Positions 7,698 to 15,419 of a DNA stretch of 41,338 nt are shown one piece after another. A program made the translations under genes and the position numbers. This stretch comes from an uncultured Actinomycetes bacterium. GTDB taxonomy: Bacteria > Actinomycetota > Acidimicrobiia > Acidimicrobiales > Microtrichaceae. The notes beneath the pieces are model-generated. The model did no database searches. It saw only the letters and a program-made list of their open reading frames with translations, and was not told the DNA's origin. Each line of letters begins with the position of its first letter. Position 1 is the stretch's first letter. The stretch spans positions 1 through 41,338 of the forward strand of contig CAIPVR010000228.1 in assembly GCA_903868545.1 (NCBI GenBank), written 5' to 3'.

Positions 7698-8242
7698 AGG
7701 TCGAGCAACTGGTCCGGCCGGTCGAGGACGAGACCGCCCGGCCGGGCCGAGGCGACGCGGGGGTTCCAGCCGGCCCAGGCGAACCGGCACCCGACCCCCT
7801 CCGCACAGCGGACGTCACCGTCGCTGTCGCCCACCATCACCACCCCGTCCGCTCCGAGGCCCATGAGCGACAGCACGGGCCCGAGCGACTTGTGGGCCCA
7901 GTCGAAGTGGTCCGCGAACACGGCGAGTTCCGGCTCCCAGCCGAGCCGCTCGAGCTCGGCCCGGCCCGAGCGGGGATGCTTGTTGGAGCACAGCGCCCAA
8001 CGTCCCAGGAGCGGCACCACGTCGTCCACCCCCGCGAACGGTGACGCCGCCGTCTCGTCGTAGGCGTCCGCGTACTCCTCCACCGTGCAACCCACGTGCG
8101 CGCACGCCTCGGCGATCGCGTGGCCGAAGCCGACCGCGGCCGGGTCGGCCCCGACGGCCCGGAACGCGGCGTCCAGCGCCTCGTCGGAGTCCACGAGGGT
8201 GCCGTCGAAGTCGAAGATGAGTGCCTCCACCGCCCGCGGCAT
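7688..8242 (-). CDS. HAD-superfamily phosphatase (phosphoglycolate phosphatase-like)
   Basis: A 184-residue HAD hydrolase. Motif I is DFDGTLVDS with the nucleophile and acid Asp residues. Motif II is the ALCSNK strand with its Ser, motif III the Lys in WAHKSLGP, and motif IV the VGDSDGDVRCA acidic pair. A short alpha-helical C1 cap lies between motifs I and II, as in phosphoglycolate phosphatase and beta-phosphoglucomutase relatives. It hydrolyses a small phosphorylated metabolite in the cytoplasm; which one is not deducible. The start at 8242 is supported by TACGGT 6 bases upstream. Its 3' end overlaps the convergent upstream gene. Confidence 0.82.
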   Translation of the reverse strand: MPRAVEALIFDFDGTLVDSDEALDAAFRAVGADPAAVGFGHAIAEACAHVGCTVEEYADAYDETAASPFAGVDDVVPLLGRWALCSNKHPRSGRAELERLGWEPELAVFADHFDWAHKSLGPVLSLMGLGADGVVMVGDSDGDVRCAEGVGCRFAWAGWNPRVASARPGGLVLDRPDQLLDLYG

Positions 8243-8248
8243 CGGCGC

Positions 8249-8254
8249 ACCGTA
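8249..8254 (-). promoter_or_regulatory. Putative -10 element (TACGGT) for the HAD gene
   Basis: TACGGT on the minus strand, 6 bases before the ATG at 8242. It lies in the 66-base divergent gap with the crotonase gene. Confidence 0.5.
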
Positions 8255-8294
8255 GCCGCCCGTGCCGACGGGACCGACCGGTCGGGTGCGGCGC

Positions 8295-8300
8295 TAGAGT
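8295..8300 (+). promoter_or_regulatory. Putative -10 element (TAGAGT) for the crotonase gene
   Basis: TAGAGT ends 8 bases before the ATG at 8309 with no Shine-Dalgarno, the leaderless pattern. It supports 8309 rather than the tracked upstream start. Confidence 0.5.
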
Positions 8301-8308
8301 CCTGCGCC

Positions 8309-9085
8309 ATGAGCGTGGACTACGAGAAGCAGGGCAACGTCGGCATCATCACGATCAACCGTCCCGACGCCCGCAACGCCGTGAACACCGCGGTGGCACA
8401 GGGCATCGAGGCGGCCGTCGACGAGATGGAGTCCGACGACGAGGTGTGGGTGGGCGTCCTCACCGGCGCCCGCACCGAGAAGGGCTACATCTTCTGCGCC
8501 GGGGCCGACCTCAAGCAGATGAGCACCGACCCGGGCGGCATGACGACGGCCAAGGGCGGCTTCGGTGGCCTCACCCAGAGGGAGCGCGCCAAGCCGCTGA
8601 TCGCCGCGGTCGACGGTCCGGCGCTCGCGGGCGGGACCGAACTCGTGCTGGCGTGCGACCTCGTGGTGGCCTCCCGCACCGCCGTGTTCGGGATCCCCGA
8701 GGTGAAGCGCAACCTGGTGGCGGCCGCCGGAGGTCTGTTCCGCCTCCCGAGGAAGCTGCCGCGCAATGTCGCCATGGAGCTGGCGCTGACCGGCCGGCTC
8801 GACTTCCCGGCCGAGCGGGCCTACCACTTCGGGTGGGTCAACCGTCTGTGCGAGGAGGGCGAGGCGCTGTCCACCGCCCTCGAACTGGCCGGCGAGATCA
8901 CCGCTGCCGCACCGCTGGCGGTCCGTGAGAGCAGGGCGATCATCCTCGCGGCCACGGACGAGCCCGACGAGGTGGGCTGGAAGCTCTCGGGCGACGGCAT
9001 CGCGAAGATGTTCGGCACCGAGGACTTCGGCGAGGGTCTCACGGCGTTCATCGAGAAGCGCGACCCGGTCTGGAAGGGTCGCTGA
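8309..9085 (+). CDS. Enoyl-CoA hydratase/isomerase (crotonase family)
   Basis: A 258-residue crotonase, the usual length for the family. The oxyanion-hole segments are FCAGADLKQM (around residues 62-71) and DGPALAGGTELVLACD (102-117). The two glutamates that catalyse hydration in rat mitochondrial hydratase have counterparts here, E111 in GGTE and E131 in GIPEVK. This makes an enoyl-CoA hydratase in fatty-acid or related acyl-CoA breakdown likely. The tracked ORF extends 71 codons upstream, but that part reads as a shadow of the HAD gene and the leaderless promoter points to 8309. It stands alone and ends in a strong terminator hairpin. The exact acyl substrate is unknown. Confidence 0.88.
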   Translation: MSVDYEKQGNVGIITINRPDARNAVNTAVAQGIEAAVDEMESDDEVWVGVLTGARTEKGYIFCAGADLKQMSTDPGGMTTAKGGFGGLTQRERAKPLIAAVDGPALAGGTELVLACDLVVASRTAVFGIPEVKRNLVAAAGGLFRLPRKLPRNVAMELALTGRLDFPAERAYHFGWVNRLCEEGEALSTALELAGEITAAAPLAVRESRAIILAATDEPDEVGWKLSGDGIAKMFGTEDFGEGLTAFIEKRDPVWKGR

Positions 9086-9089
9086 GTCG

Positions 9090-9129
9090 GTCCTGCGCCC
9101 GCCCCTCCACGGGGTGCGGGCGCAGGGAC
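9090..9129. terminator. Strong bidirectional terminator hairpin
   Basis: CCTGCGCCCGC and GCGGGCGCAGG form a perfect 11-bp stem (extendable through GGTCC/GGACC) around a 13-base loop. It lies exactly between the convergent crotonase and Nudix stop codons. No T-tract is present. Confidence 0.8.
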
Positions 9130-9130
9130 C

Positions 9131-9535
9131 TCAGGTGAGGGTCTCGATCACGCCGTGCTCGGCGAGGAATTCGGCGAGGCCCTCCGGGAGCCGGAGTTCC
9201 GGCACCTCCCACACGGGCACCCACCTCGCTTCCGTCGCGTCGTCACCGGCTTCCGGCGGCTCGGTGGTCAGGACGGTGCACTCGAAGTCGAGCACGACCC
9301 ACGGACGCCCGGCAGTCGGGTCCTCCGCCCACCCCAGGAGCGGGCCGCACACGCCGTGGAGGCCGGTCTCCTCCTCGAGCTCGCGCACGACCGCCTCCGC
9401 CAGCGTCTCGCCCGCCTCGACCCTGCCCCCGGGCAGGGCCCACGTCCCGGCGGCCGGACCGTGCCCCCGACGGACCATCAGCAGGTCGTTGCCGCGACGG
9501 CACACCGCCCCCACACAGACCTCGGGCCGGCCCAT
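9131..9535 (-). CDS. Nudix hydrolase
   Basis: A 134-residue single-domain Nudix protein. The Nudix box [18 protein letters not shown] continues into EEETGL (residues 36-59) and matches G-x5-E-x7-REUxEExGU completely, including the metal-binding glutamates. The short N-terminal strand [15 protein letters not shown] is typical of MutT/ADP-ribose-type members. It hydrolyses a nucleoside diphosphate linked to another moiety; the substrate is not evident. It follows the GNAT gene by 3 bases, so the two are probably co-transcribed. Confidence 0.88.
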   Translation of the reverse strand: MGRPEVCVGAVCRRGNDLLMVRRGHGPAAGTWALPGGRVEAGETLAEAVVRELEEETGLHGVCGPLLGWAEDPTAGRPWVVLDFECTVLTTEPPEAGDDATEARWVPVWEVPELRLPEGLAEFLAEHGVIETLT

Positions 9536-9538
9536 CGG

Positions 9539-10054
9539 CTATCCGGGGCCGCCGTCGTCGGCGGTGAGGTCGCGGTGCACGGTGAGCAGGCGAGCGACGA
9601 GTCCGGAGGACTCGAAGAAGTTCTTGGTGTCCCGGTCACCCGGGAGGGCCCGTGCGTCGATCCCCCGGCACCCGCGATCGCGGGCGAACCGGACGAGCGC
9701 GTCCATGAGGGAGTGACCGACCCCCACCTCCCGCGCCCCGGGCTCGACGAAGATGGCCTCGATGATCGCCAGGGGCGCCCCGTCGAGCTGCTCGACGGTG
9801 GCCACCCCGTAGGCCACGACCACCGTTCCGATGCACCCGACGAGGACGGTTCCGGCATCCGTCCCCAACACGTCGGACCACCGGTCGGGTGCCGTCCATC
9901 CCGTGTACTCACGGGCCAGCAGGAGCGCACCGCCCCGCTCCCCCTCCACCTCGGCCCGGGCGAGCCCGGCCAGGCGCACGAGGTCGGCCAGGTCGTCGGT
10001 GGTCGCCGGTCGGGCCAGGAGGACGGGATCGGCGGAGCCGGGGACCGCGCTCAT
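9539..10054 (-). CDS. GNAT-family N-acetyltransferase
   Basis: A 171-residue acetyltransferase of the GNAT fold. The acetyl-CoA-binding motif A region is IIEAIFVEPGAREVGVGHSLMDALVR (Q/R-x-x-G-x-G/A variant: AREVGVG), followed by a RGCRGIDARALP strand and a FFESSGLVARL motif B end. The start codon overlaps the stop of the upstream gene in an ATGA, so translation is probably coupled. Substrate unknown. Confidence 0.8.
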   Translation of the reverse strand: MSAVPGSADPVLLARPATTDDLADLVRLAGLARAEVEGERGGALLLAREYTGWTAPDRWSDVLGTDAGTVLVGCIGTVVVAYGVATVEQLDGAPLAIIEAIFVEPGAREVGVGHSLMDALVRFARDRGCRGIDARALPGDRDTKNFFESSGLVARLLTVHRDLTADDGGPG

Positions 10055-10614
10055 CCCTCGAGGAGCTGCGACACCCGGCCGAGGATCGTCTGACGGTTCC
10101 GGTGGGCCCGCTCGTAGGCCCGGACCGCCTCGAGCTCCTCGGGGCTGAGTGAGGCCAGCCGCGGCACCACCTGCGAGGCCGAGAGGGCGTCGTAGTCGGG
10201 GACGGCCAACTCCCCCGCCGGCGGGACGGGTGCCTCCGGCGTCGTGGAGGTCGGGGCGACGGTGCCGGAGGCCGTCTCCGGGTCGATCGTGCCCGGGGTG
10301 GGCCCCGCCGCGGCCTCGGCGGAAGCGATGGGGTCGGGCTCGGCGATCACCGTCAGCACGTCGATGGGCGCCACCTCGTGGGCCGGCACCTGCACGTCAC
10401 GTGGTGGCGGGGCGAGAAACCCGGCGCAGGGCAGGTGGCCGGCGACCCGCCGGGCCAGATCCACCTGACGACGGGTGCGGCCCATCAGGCGGGGGACGGC
10501 GGCCATCACCTCCCCGGCCACGGCGACGGGGATGCCGAGCAGGCCCCCGAGCGGGGGCTCACCGGAGGAGGAGGTCCGGTCGCCGGTCGAGGGCCCATCC
10601 GCGTGGCTGCTCAT
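10051..10614 (-). CDS. Uncharacterised protein with C-terminal LSASQVV/AVRAYE helical motif
   Basis: A 187-residue protein with three parts. An N-terminal region holds a moderately hydrophobic segment (GGLLGIPVAVAGEVMAAVP). A Pro/Thr/Ala-rich linker of about 80 residues follows. The last 50 residues form a helical motif (PDYDALSASQVVPRL ... LEAVRAYERAHRNRQTILGRV). From memory that C-terminal motif recurs in actinobacterial proteins annotated as 'lipid droplet-associated' or as unknowns; here I see only the motif. It is first in a likely three-gene operon with GNAT and Nudix genes (4-base ATGA overlap, then 3-base gap). Function is not assigned. Confidence 0.7.
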   Translation of the reverse strand: MSSHADGPSTGDRTSSSGEPPLGGLLGIPVAVAGEVMAAVPRLMGRTRRQVDLARRVAGHLPCAGFLAPPPRDVQVPAHEVAPIDVLTVIAEPDPIASAEAAAGPTPGTIDPETASGTVAPTSTTPEAPVPPAGELAVPDYDALSASQVVPRLASLSPEELEAVRAYERAHRNRQTILGRVSQLLEG

Positions 10615-10618
10615 CGTC

Positions 10619-10636
10619 CCAGCTTGCCCGCTGGGG
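10619..10636. promoter_or_regulatory. Short hairpin just upstream of the 187-residue protein gene
   Basis: CCCAGC-TTGCCC-GCTGGG is a perfect 6-bp stem with a 6-base loop. It begins 5 bases before the start codon (10614) and covers the ribosome-site region. It could limit ribosome access or terminate upstream transcripts; it may also be chance. Confidence 0.3.
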
Positions 10637-10657
10637 ACCCGGTAACGGCAAACCGGG

Positions 10658-11176
10658 TCAGCCGCGGCGCGCCGCCTTCTTCAGGAGCTTCTCGACGTGC
10701 TTGATCCCCTCGCAGGGGTCGTAGCCCTCCGGACAGGTGAGGTTCCCGGCCCGACCGAACTGGCGCGGGTGCACGATGAGGAAGCAGGTGCCGCAGGTGA
10801 ACTCGTCGGCGCCCTTGGCCGCCACCCGCTCCTGGGCCTCCGGGCTGCCGTCGTCGACCTCGTCCTCGTCCTCGTCGTCGTCGTCGCCCGCGGCGATGCG
10901 GTCCTTGAGGATCGTGTCCAGGTCGGCCTCGACGTCATCGGGGTTGAGGTCGTCCTCGTCCTCGTCCTCGTCGTCGCCGGCCCGCTTCGCCCGCGCCGTG
11001 GGGACCGCGTCCGCATCCTCCTCGTCGTCCCCGTCGGCGGCGTCCACGACCTCGTCGTCGCCGTCGAGGTCGTCACCGTCGACCAGTTCGTCGTCGTCGA
11101 GTTCCTCGTCGCCGTCGAGTTCCTCGTCGAGGTCCTCGTCGAGTTCGTCGTCCACCAGCTCGTCGTCGTCGCTCAT
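10658..11176 (-). CDS. Highly acidic protein with C-terminal Cys-rich (DUF4193-like) zinc-finger segment
   Basis: A 172-residue protein. Residues 1 to about 125 are mostly Asp and Glu (DDELVDDELDEDLDEELDGD-type runs) with a basic patch TARAKRAG in the middle. The C-terminal 45 residues contain DEFTCGTCFLIVHPRQFG and LTCPEGYDPCEG, a C-x2-C ... C-x6-C arrangement likely to bind zinc. The DEFTC-x-x-CFLV-type core recalls the actinobacterial DUF4193 family, which is shorter and lacks the long acidic arm. An AGAGGA ribosome site precedes the ATG. A role in transcription or RNA binding can be imagined for such acidic zinc proteins but is not shown. Confidence 0.72.
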   Translation of the reverse strand: MSDDDELVDDELDEDLDEELDGDEELDDDELVDGDDLDGDDEVVDAADGDDEEDADAVPTARAKRAGDDEDEDEDDLNPDDVEADLDTILKDRIAAGDDDDEDEDEVDDGSPEAQERVAAKGADEFTCGTCFLIVHPRQFGRAGNLTCPEGYDPCEGIKHVEKLLKKAARRG

Positions 11177-11280
11177 CGGTCCTCTGGGGCCCCGGTCGGG
11201 GGCGGGAAGGGGCTCAGGTCCGGCGCATCATAGACACGCCGACCGCACCGGGCGTGACGGCCGCGGCGGGTCGGCCCGGA

Positions 11281-12909
11281 TCAGCGTCCGGCGCCGGTCC
11301 GCCGCTCCTCGGCCCGGCGCTCGGAGCCGAGCCGCTCGAGGTCCTGTTCCCCGGAGTGGTCGACGAACCGCATCATCTCCGCGATGGTGCGGTGGCCCGC
11401 CTGCTCGGCGATGAGGTGGTGCATGCGCTGCCCCACCGAACGGTAGGACGGGTGACCCTGCACCGAGGTGCGCAGCTCGATCAGGTGCATGGCCTCGCGG
11501 GCGTTGAACTGCATGACGTAGCGGATCCGGTAGGCCAGGGCCACGGCGTACGGCGCCCGCTCCGGGTACCGCTCGGCGAGGGCGCTCCAGAGGGAGGCCG
11601 AGATGTCCATCGCCTCGTCGAAGCGGCCGGCGAGGCCGGCCTCGTCGATCGACGGCGGCCGCGTGTAGCCGTGGAGCGGGGACAGCTCCTGCCACTCGAC
11701 GGTCATGAGGCGGTGACGCTGCAGATCCCGGAACGCCCCGTAGTCGGACACGACGTCGAAGCGGTAGTCGGTCCGCTCGAGGGCCCGGCCCGGCTTGTGG
11801 CGCCGGTTGGCCCGGTCGCCCACGTACGCCCGTACGACGGCCAGACGGTCCTCGACCGACATGGCCCGGACCCGCTCGAGGAGCCTCGTCTCGCTCAGAC
11901 CCGTGTACGGGTAGAGCATGGCGGCCACGACCTTGACCTCGCCGTCGGGGTCGAAGTCGACGAGCTCGACCTGTGGCTCGGTGGGACCCTGCACCCCGTC
12001 GCCGGAGAGCAACTCGTAGGCCGCGGTCTCCATGGCCTGGCGGTTCGTCTCCAGGTAGCGGCTCCAGGCGAGTCCCCGGTCCGGCAGGTCCACCCGCTTC
12101 AGGAAGCTCGGGATCACCTTGCGCAGCTCGGTGAGCATGAGGTCCGCGTAGGCCCGGGCCTCGGGGAGCGGGTGTGAGCGCATCCGCAGCAGCAGCGCCT
12201 CGAACCCCTGCCCGGAGCCGTAGATGCCCACGTTGGACAGTGCCGCGGCCGGGAGGATGCCACGGGTGGCGTCGAAGGCCTTCGCCCGGATGGCCTGCCG
12301 GTACACGAAGTCCGAGTCCGCCTCACTCTTCGGGTGGCGTTCCCGGAAGTGGTCCTGCACGTCGCGCGCGAGGCCGGCGTAGGAGTCGAACAGCCGGTCC
12401 ATGTCGCCGACGTAGCGGGCCCCCAGGTTGGATCCGAGGATCTCGGGGTCCCGGAAGTAGCGGTACCGACCACCGAGCCGTTCGTCGTAGGGGATGTAGC
12501 GGGTGGACTGCTCCAGGTAGCTCATGAGCCGACCCCACTCCAGCACCTTGGTGAGGAGGTTGGAGGCCTGTTCGCAGGCCAGATGCACCCCACCCAGCTG
12601 GGCGACGCTGTCGTCGCCGTACTCGAAGAACACCCGGTCGTAGAGGGCCTCGGCCCGCTCGAGCCCGATCGTTGCGTCGATCGTCTCGTCCCCGGTGGTG
12701 TCGAGCTCCCCCACGAACTCGTCAAGGAAGAGCCGGCGCAGCGACTTCGCGGAACGGCTGTAACGGGCGAACAACGCCCCCTTCACCACCTCGGGCAGGT
12801 TGACCAGGGCGAAGACCGGCCCGTCGAGGTTGGTGAAGTACCGCCGCAGGACGGCCTGCTCGTCCTCGGTGAACTGCTCGCCCACGTAGGTGGGCACCGG
12901 TGCGCTCAT
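11281..12909 (-). CDS. ThyX-family protein with two ThyX-like domains
   Basis: The 542 residues contain two copies of the FAD-dependent thymidylate synthase (ThyX) fold signature. In the N-terminal half, WGR at 125-127 is followed by seven residues and STRY (135-138), keeping the R-H-R-x7-S spacing of the ThyX motif but with WGR for RHR. In the C-terminal half RHR is intact (398-400) but the downstream part reads LMTVEWQELSPLHGY, with the Ser two residues late. The second ThyX segment is FNAREAMHLIELRTSVQGHPSYR. The tracked ORF of 910 residues is too long; the ATG at 12909 with TAGTCT 8 bases upstream is the likely start. Whether it makes dTMP or does other flavin chemistry is open. Confidence 0.8.
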   Translation of the reverse strand: MSAPVPTYVGEQFTEDEQAVLRRYFTNLDGPVFALVNLPEVVKGALFARYSRSAKSLRRLFLDEFVGELDTTGDETIDATIGLERAEALYDRVFFEYGDDSVAQLGGVHLACEQASNLLTKVLEWGRLMSYLEQSTRYIPYDERLGGRYRYFRDPEILGSNLGARYVGDMDRLFDSYAGLARDVQDHFRERHPKSEADSDFVYRQAIRAKAFDATRGILPAAALSNVGIYGSGQGFEALLLRMRSHPLPEARAYADLMLTELRKVIPSFLKRVDLPDRGLAWSRYLETNRQAMETAAYELLSGDGVQGPTEPQVELVDFDPDGEVKVVAAMLYPYTGLSETRLLERVRAMSVEDRLAVVRAYVGDRANRRHKPGRALERTDYRFDVVSDYGAFRDLQRHRLMTVEWQELSPLHGYTRPPSIDEAGLAGRFDEAMDISASLWSALAERYPERAPYAVALAYRIRYVMQFNAREAMHLIELRTSVQGHPSYRSVGQRMHHLIAEQAGHRTIAEMMRFVDHSGEQDLERLGSERRAEERRTGAGR

Positions 12910-12917
12910 CGGCGCCG

Positions 12918-12923
12918 AGACTA
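12918..12923 (-). promoter_or_regulatory. Putative -10 element (TAGTCT) for the tandem ThyX-like gene
   Basis: TAGTCT on the minus strand ends 8 bases before the ATG at 12909. No Shine-Dalgarno is seen. It supports the short start. Confidence 0.45.
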
Positions 12924-12941
12924 GATGCCGGGCCGGGGACC

Positions 12942-14132
12942 TCAGGGGATGGCGGTCGGGAGCGGCTCCGTGGCCGGGGTGGGGCCCGCCGCCCAACGAT
13001 CGAGCGCCGTGTGCGCCATCAGCACGGCGCCGTCCACCACCGCACGGTCCCCCTCCGGACCCCGGGCGAACCCGGCGAACTCGGGCGTGTGGATCGACAC
13101 GCCCCGGGGGGCCACCTGCAGCATGGGATGGATGCTCGGGACCAGGTGGCTGACGTTGCCCATGTCGGTGCTCCCCACCACGTGGCCCACCTCGGCGGGG
13201 TCGAGCGGCGGGCGTCCGAGCGCTGTGGCGTTCGCCACCCAGGCCGCCAGCAACCACGGGTCGTCGACGAGGTCGGCGTAGGCCGGGTCCTGCCAGGTGT
13301 GTTCCATCGAGCAGCCGGCCGCGTGCGCGCCGGCCTCGAGGCACGCCAGCACGCGGGGCTGCAGCGCAGCGAGCGACCCCGTGGTGTCCGACCGCACGTA
13401 CCACTCTGCGGCCGCCCGGCGCGGGACGATGTTCGGCTTCTCCCCGGCCTCGGTGAAGATGCCGTGGATCCGCTCCCCGTCGCCGATGTGCTGGCGCAGC
13501 GCAGCCACGTTCACGTAGCCGAGCACGGCGGCGTCCAGTGCGTTCCGGCCGAGCTCGGGCGCCGCCGCGGCGTGGGAGGCCACGCCGTGGTAGGTCACCT
13601 CGAGGCGCTGGATGGCGATGGCCCGCATGGTCGGGAGGTCCCGGTCGGCCGGGTGCACCATCATCGCGGCGTCGACCCCCTCGAACGCACCGGCACGGAT
13701 CAGGAACTCCTTGCCGCCGCCGCCCTCCTCGGCCGGCGTGCCGATGATCCGGACCCGTCCGCCCATCTCGTCGGCGAGTTCGGCGAGCGCGAGCCCCGCC
13801 CCCAGGCCGGCCGCCGCGATCACGTTGTGGCCGCAGGCGTGGCCGATGTCGGGCAGCGCGTCGTACTCGAGCAGCACGGCGACACAGGGACCTTCCGTGC
13901 CCGCCTCCGCCACGAAGGCGGTGGGAAGGCCGTGCGCATGGGGCGTGGGGGCCAGCCCGGCCCCGGCGAGCACCTCGACGAGGAGGTCGTGGGCCCGGTG
14001 CTCCTCGAAGCACAGCTCCGGGTGCTCCCAGATGGTGTGGCTGACCGAGAACAGCAGGTCGCGATGGCGCGCCACCGCTTCGTCGGCACGGACCTTGGCC
14101 CGCGCCGGGCCGGGAGCTCCCGCCGCGTCCAC
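12942..14132 (-). CDS. M20-family amidohydrolase/peptidase
   Basis: A 396-residue M20 (M20D-type) metal-dependent amidohydrolase. It shows the HPELCFEEHRA N-terminal helix, the DALPDIGHACGHNVI metal site with the H-A-C-G-H core, the PAEEGGGGKEFLI catalytic Glu pair, and a lid domain with the GVASHAAAAPELGRNAL segment. A C-terminal VVGSTDMGNVSHLVP supplies the last metal ligand. Members cleave amide bonds of N-acyl amino acids, aminobenzoyl-glutamate or similar. It starts with GTG 17 bases after tatA, so the two are likely co-transcribed. No signal peptide; cytoplasmic. Confidence 0.85.
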   Translation of the reverse strand: MDAAGAPGPARAKVRADEAVARHRDLLFSVSHTIWEHPELCFEEHRAHDLLVEVLAGAGLAPTPHAHGLPTAFVAEAGTEGPCVAVLLEYDALPDIGHACGHNVIAAAGLGAGLALAELADEMGGRVRIIGTPAEEGGGGKEFLIRAGAFEGVDAAMMVHPADRDLPTMRAIAIQRLEVTYHGVASHAAAAPELGRNALDAAVLGYVNVAALRQHIGDGERIHGIFTEAGEKPNIVPRRAAAEWYVRSDTTGSLAALQPRVLACLEAGAHAAGCSMEHTWQDPAYADLVDDPWLLAAWVANATALGRPPLDPAEVGHVVGSTDMGNVSHLVPSIHPMLQVAPRGVSIHTPEFAGFARGPEGDRAVVDGAVLMAHTALDRWAAGPTPATEPLPTAIP

Positions 14133-14149
14133 GAGGGCGACCGGAGGGC

Positions 14150-14335
14150 TCAGGCCTTGTCGGACGTGGAGTTGGTGGCCGGCTTGGTGGCCGGGGTCTC
14201 GTCGTCGTCCTTCATCGACTTCTTCAGCTCCTTCTGGGCCTCACCGAGGCTGCGGGCCAGCTTGGGGAGCTGGGAGCCGCCGAAGAGCACGAGGGCGATG
14301 ATGACGACGATCAACCATTCGTTGCCGCTGAACAC
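14150..14335 (-). CDS. tatA: Twin-arginine translocase subunit TatA
   Basis: A 61-residue protein with one N-terminal membrane helix (EWLIVVIIALVLFGG), the conserved FG hinge, and an amphipathic helix (SQLPKLARSLGEAQKELKKSM), then a short charged tail. That is the TatA architecture and length. TatA oligomers form the translocation patch that moves folded proteins recruited by TatBC, whose genes lie at 21-22.4 kb. GTG start, 6 bases after TACAGT, so probably leaderless. It is first in an operon with the M20 gene. Confidence 0.9.
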   Translation of the reverse strand: MFSGNEWLIVVIIALVLFGGSQLPKLARSLGEAQKELKKSMKDDDETPATKPATNSTSDKA

Positions 14336-14341
14336 AAGGCC

Positions 14342-14347
14342 ACTGTA
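14342..14347 (-). promoter_or_regulatory. Putative -10 element (TACAGT) for tatA
   Basis: TACAGT on the minus strand, 6 bases before the GTG at 14335, the leaderless spacing. Confidence 0.5.
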
Positions 14348-14390
14348 GGCCCTCCCGACCCGGAAGCGACACCGCCGGGCTGCGGCGGCG

Positions 14391-15374
14391 TCACGGGTGC
14401 TCGAGGACCACCTTGCCGAGCTGCGCGGCGGTCCGCAGCCGCTCGAGGGCCCGGGGGTACTCCGACAGCGGGAGGATCTCGTCGATCACGACCGGCAGGC
14501 CGTCGGCCACCAGGCCCGTGACGTGGTCGAACTCCTCCTGACTCCCGCAGCTGGCACCGATCACGTCGAGCTGCTTGAAGAACAGGCGGGGCAGGTTCAG
14601 CTGCACCTTCGGTCCGGACGTCCCTCCGCAGACGCACATCCGTCCGCCGTGGCGGAGCGTGCGGATGGCGTGCTCCCAGGTGGCGGGACCGATCGAGTCC
14701 ACGACGATGTCCACCGTCACGGGATAGGGCTCCTCGGAGTCGAAGGCGCCCTCGGCGCCCAGCTCCAGGGCACGGCGGCGCTTCTCCTCCTCGCGGGAGG
14801 TGACGAACACCCGGGCTCCCAGGTGCAGCGCCAGCATCATCGCGGCCGTGGCCACCCCGCCGCCGATGCCGGTGACGAGCACCGTGTCACCGGCCTGGAT
14901 CCGGGCCCGGCGCAGCAGACGCCACGCCGTGGTGGAGCACACCGGGTAGGCGGCGACCTCCGCCCAGCTACGGTTCGGCGGCTTGCGGGCCAGCTGGTGG
15001 GCCGGCACCACGCAGTACTCGCCGTGTCCGCCCCAGCAGTGCTCGCCCAGGAGTTGCATGGCAGGGTCCAGGACCGAGTCCACACCACGTGCCAGCGCCT
15101 CGGCCGGCACCACGGCCGTGTTGACCACGACCTCGTCGCCCACCTGCCAGTCCGTCACGCCCGCGCCGACCGACTCGACCACGCCCGCCACGTCGTTGCC
15201 CGGCACGTGGGGGAACGCCGGCGGCTTGGGGAGACCGGTCGTGAGCCACAGGTCCATGTGGTTGAGCGCCGAGGCCTTCACCGCGACCCGTACCTCGCCC
15301 GGCCCGGCGACGGGGTCGGGTACCTCGCCCTCCACGTACTGGCCGGGCGACTCCTCGAGGTGCCATGCGCGCAT
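14391..15374 (-). CDS. MDR-family alcohol dehydrogenase / quinone oxidoreductase
   Basis: A 327-residue medium-chain dehydrogenase/reductase. It has the N-terminal GroES-like domain (ALNHMDLWLTTG, PHVPGNDVAGVVESVG) and a Rossmann domain with VLVTGIGGGVATAAM (AxxGxxG variant GIGGGV). The Cys/His pattern of catalytic zinc ADHs is only partly kept: HCWGGHGEYC is present where zinc-binding Cys residues may sit, but the C-x2-C-x2-C-x7-C structural zinc loop is absent. It is therefore a quinone-reductase-like or zinc-light member that reduces or oxidises a small carbonyl or alcohol with NAD(P). Stand-alone gene, probably leaderless. Confidence 0.83.
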   Translation of the reverse strand: MRAWHLEESPGQYVEGEVPDPVAGPGEVRVAVKASALNHMDLWLTTGLPKPPAFPHVPGNDVAGVVESVGAGVTDWQVGDEVVVNTAVVPAEALARGVDSVLDPAMQLLGEHCWGGHGEYCVVPAHQLARKPPNRSWAEVAAYPVCSTTAWRLLRRARIQAGDTVLVTGIGGGVATAAMMLALHLGARVFVTSREEEKRRRALELGAEGAFDSEEPYPVTVDIVVDSIGPATWEHAIRTLRHGGRMCVCGGTSGPKVQLNLPRLFFKQLDVIGASCGSQEEFDHVTGLVADGLPVVIDEILPLSEYPRALERLRTAAQLGKVVLEHP

Positions 15375-15380
15375 CCACCG

Positions 15381-15386
15381 AGCGTA
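15381..15386 (-). promoter_or_regulatory. Putative -10 element (TACGCT) for the MDR gene
   Basis: TACGCT on the minus strand ends 6 bases before the ATG at 15374. Confidence 0.5.
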
Positions 15387-15419
15387 ACGGTGGCGGCGGC
15401 CGGACCGGCTGCGGCCCGT

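Noticed and set aside
10855-11165. Dense CGTCCTCGTC microsatellite-like runs that could be mistaken for a repeat array or CRISPR
   Set aside because: They are the reverse of GAC/GAG codons for the acidic arm of the 172-residue protein; there are no spacers and the frame is open.
11281-14013. 910-residue ORF as one fused protein
   Set aside because: Residues before the ATG at 12909 are a shadow of the M20 gene in another frame; the -10 hexamer and the family start are at 12909.
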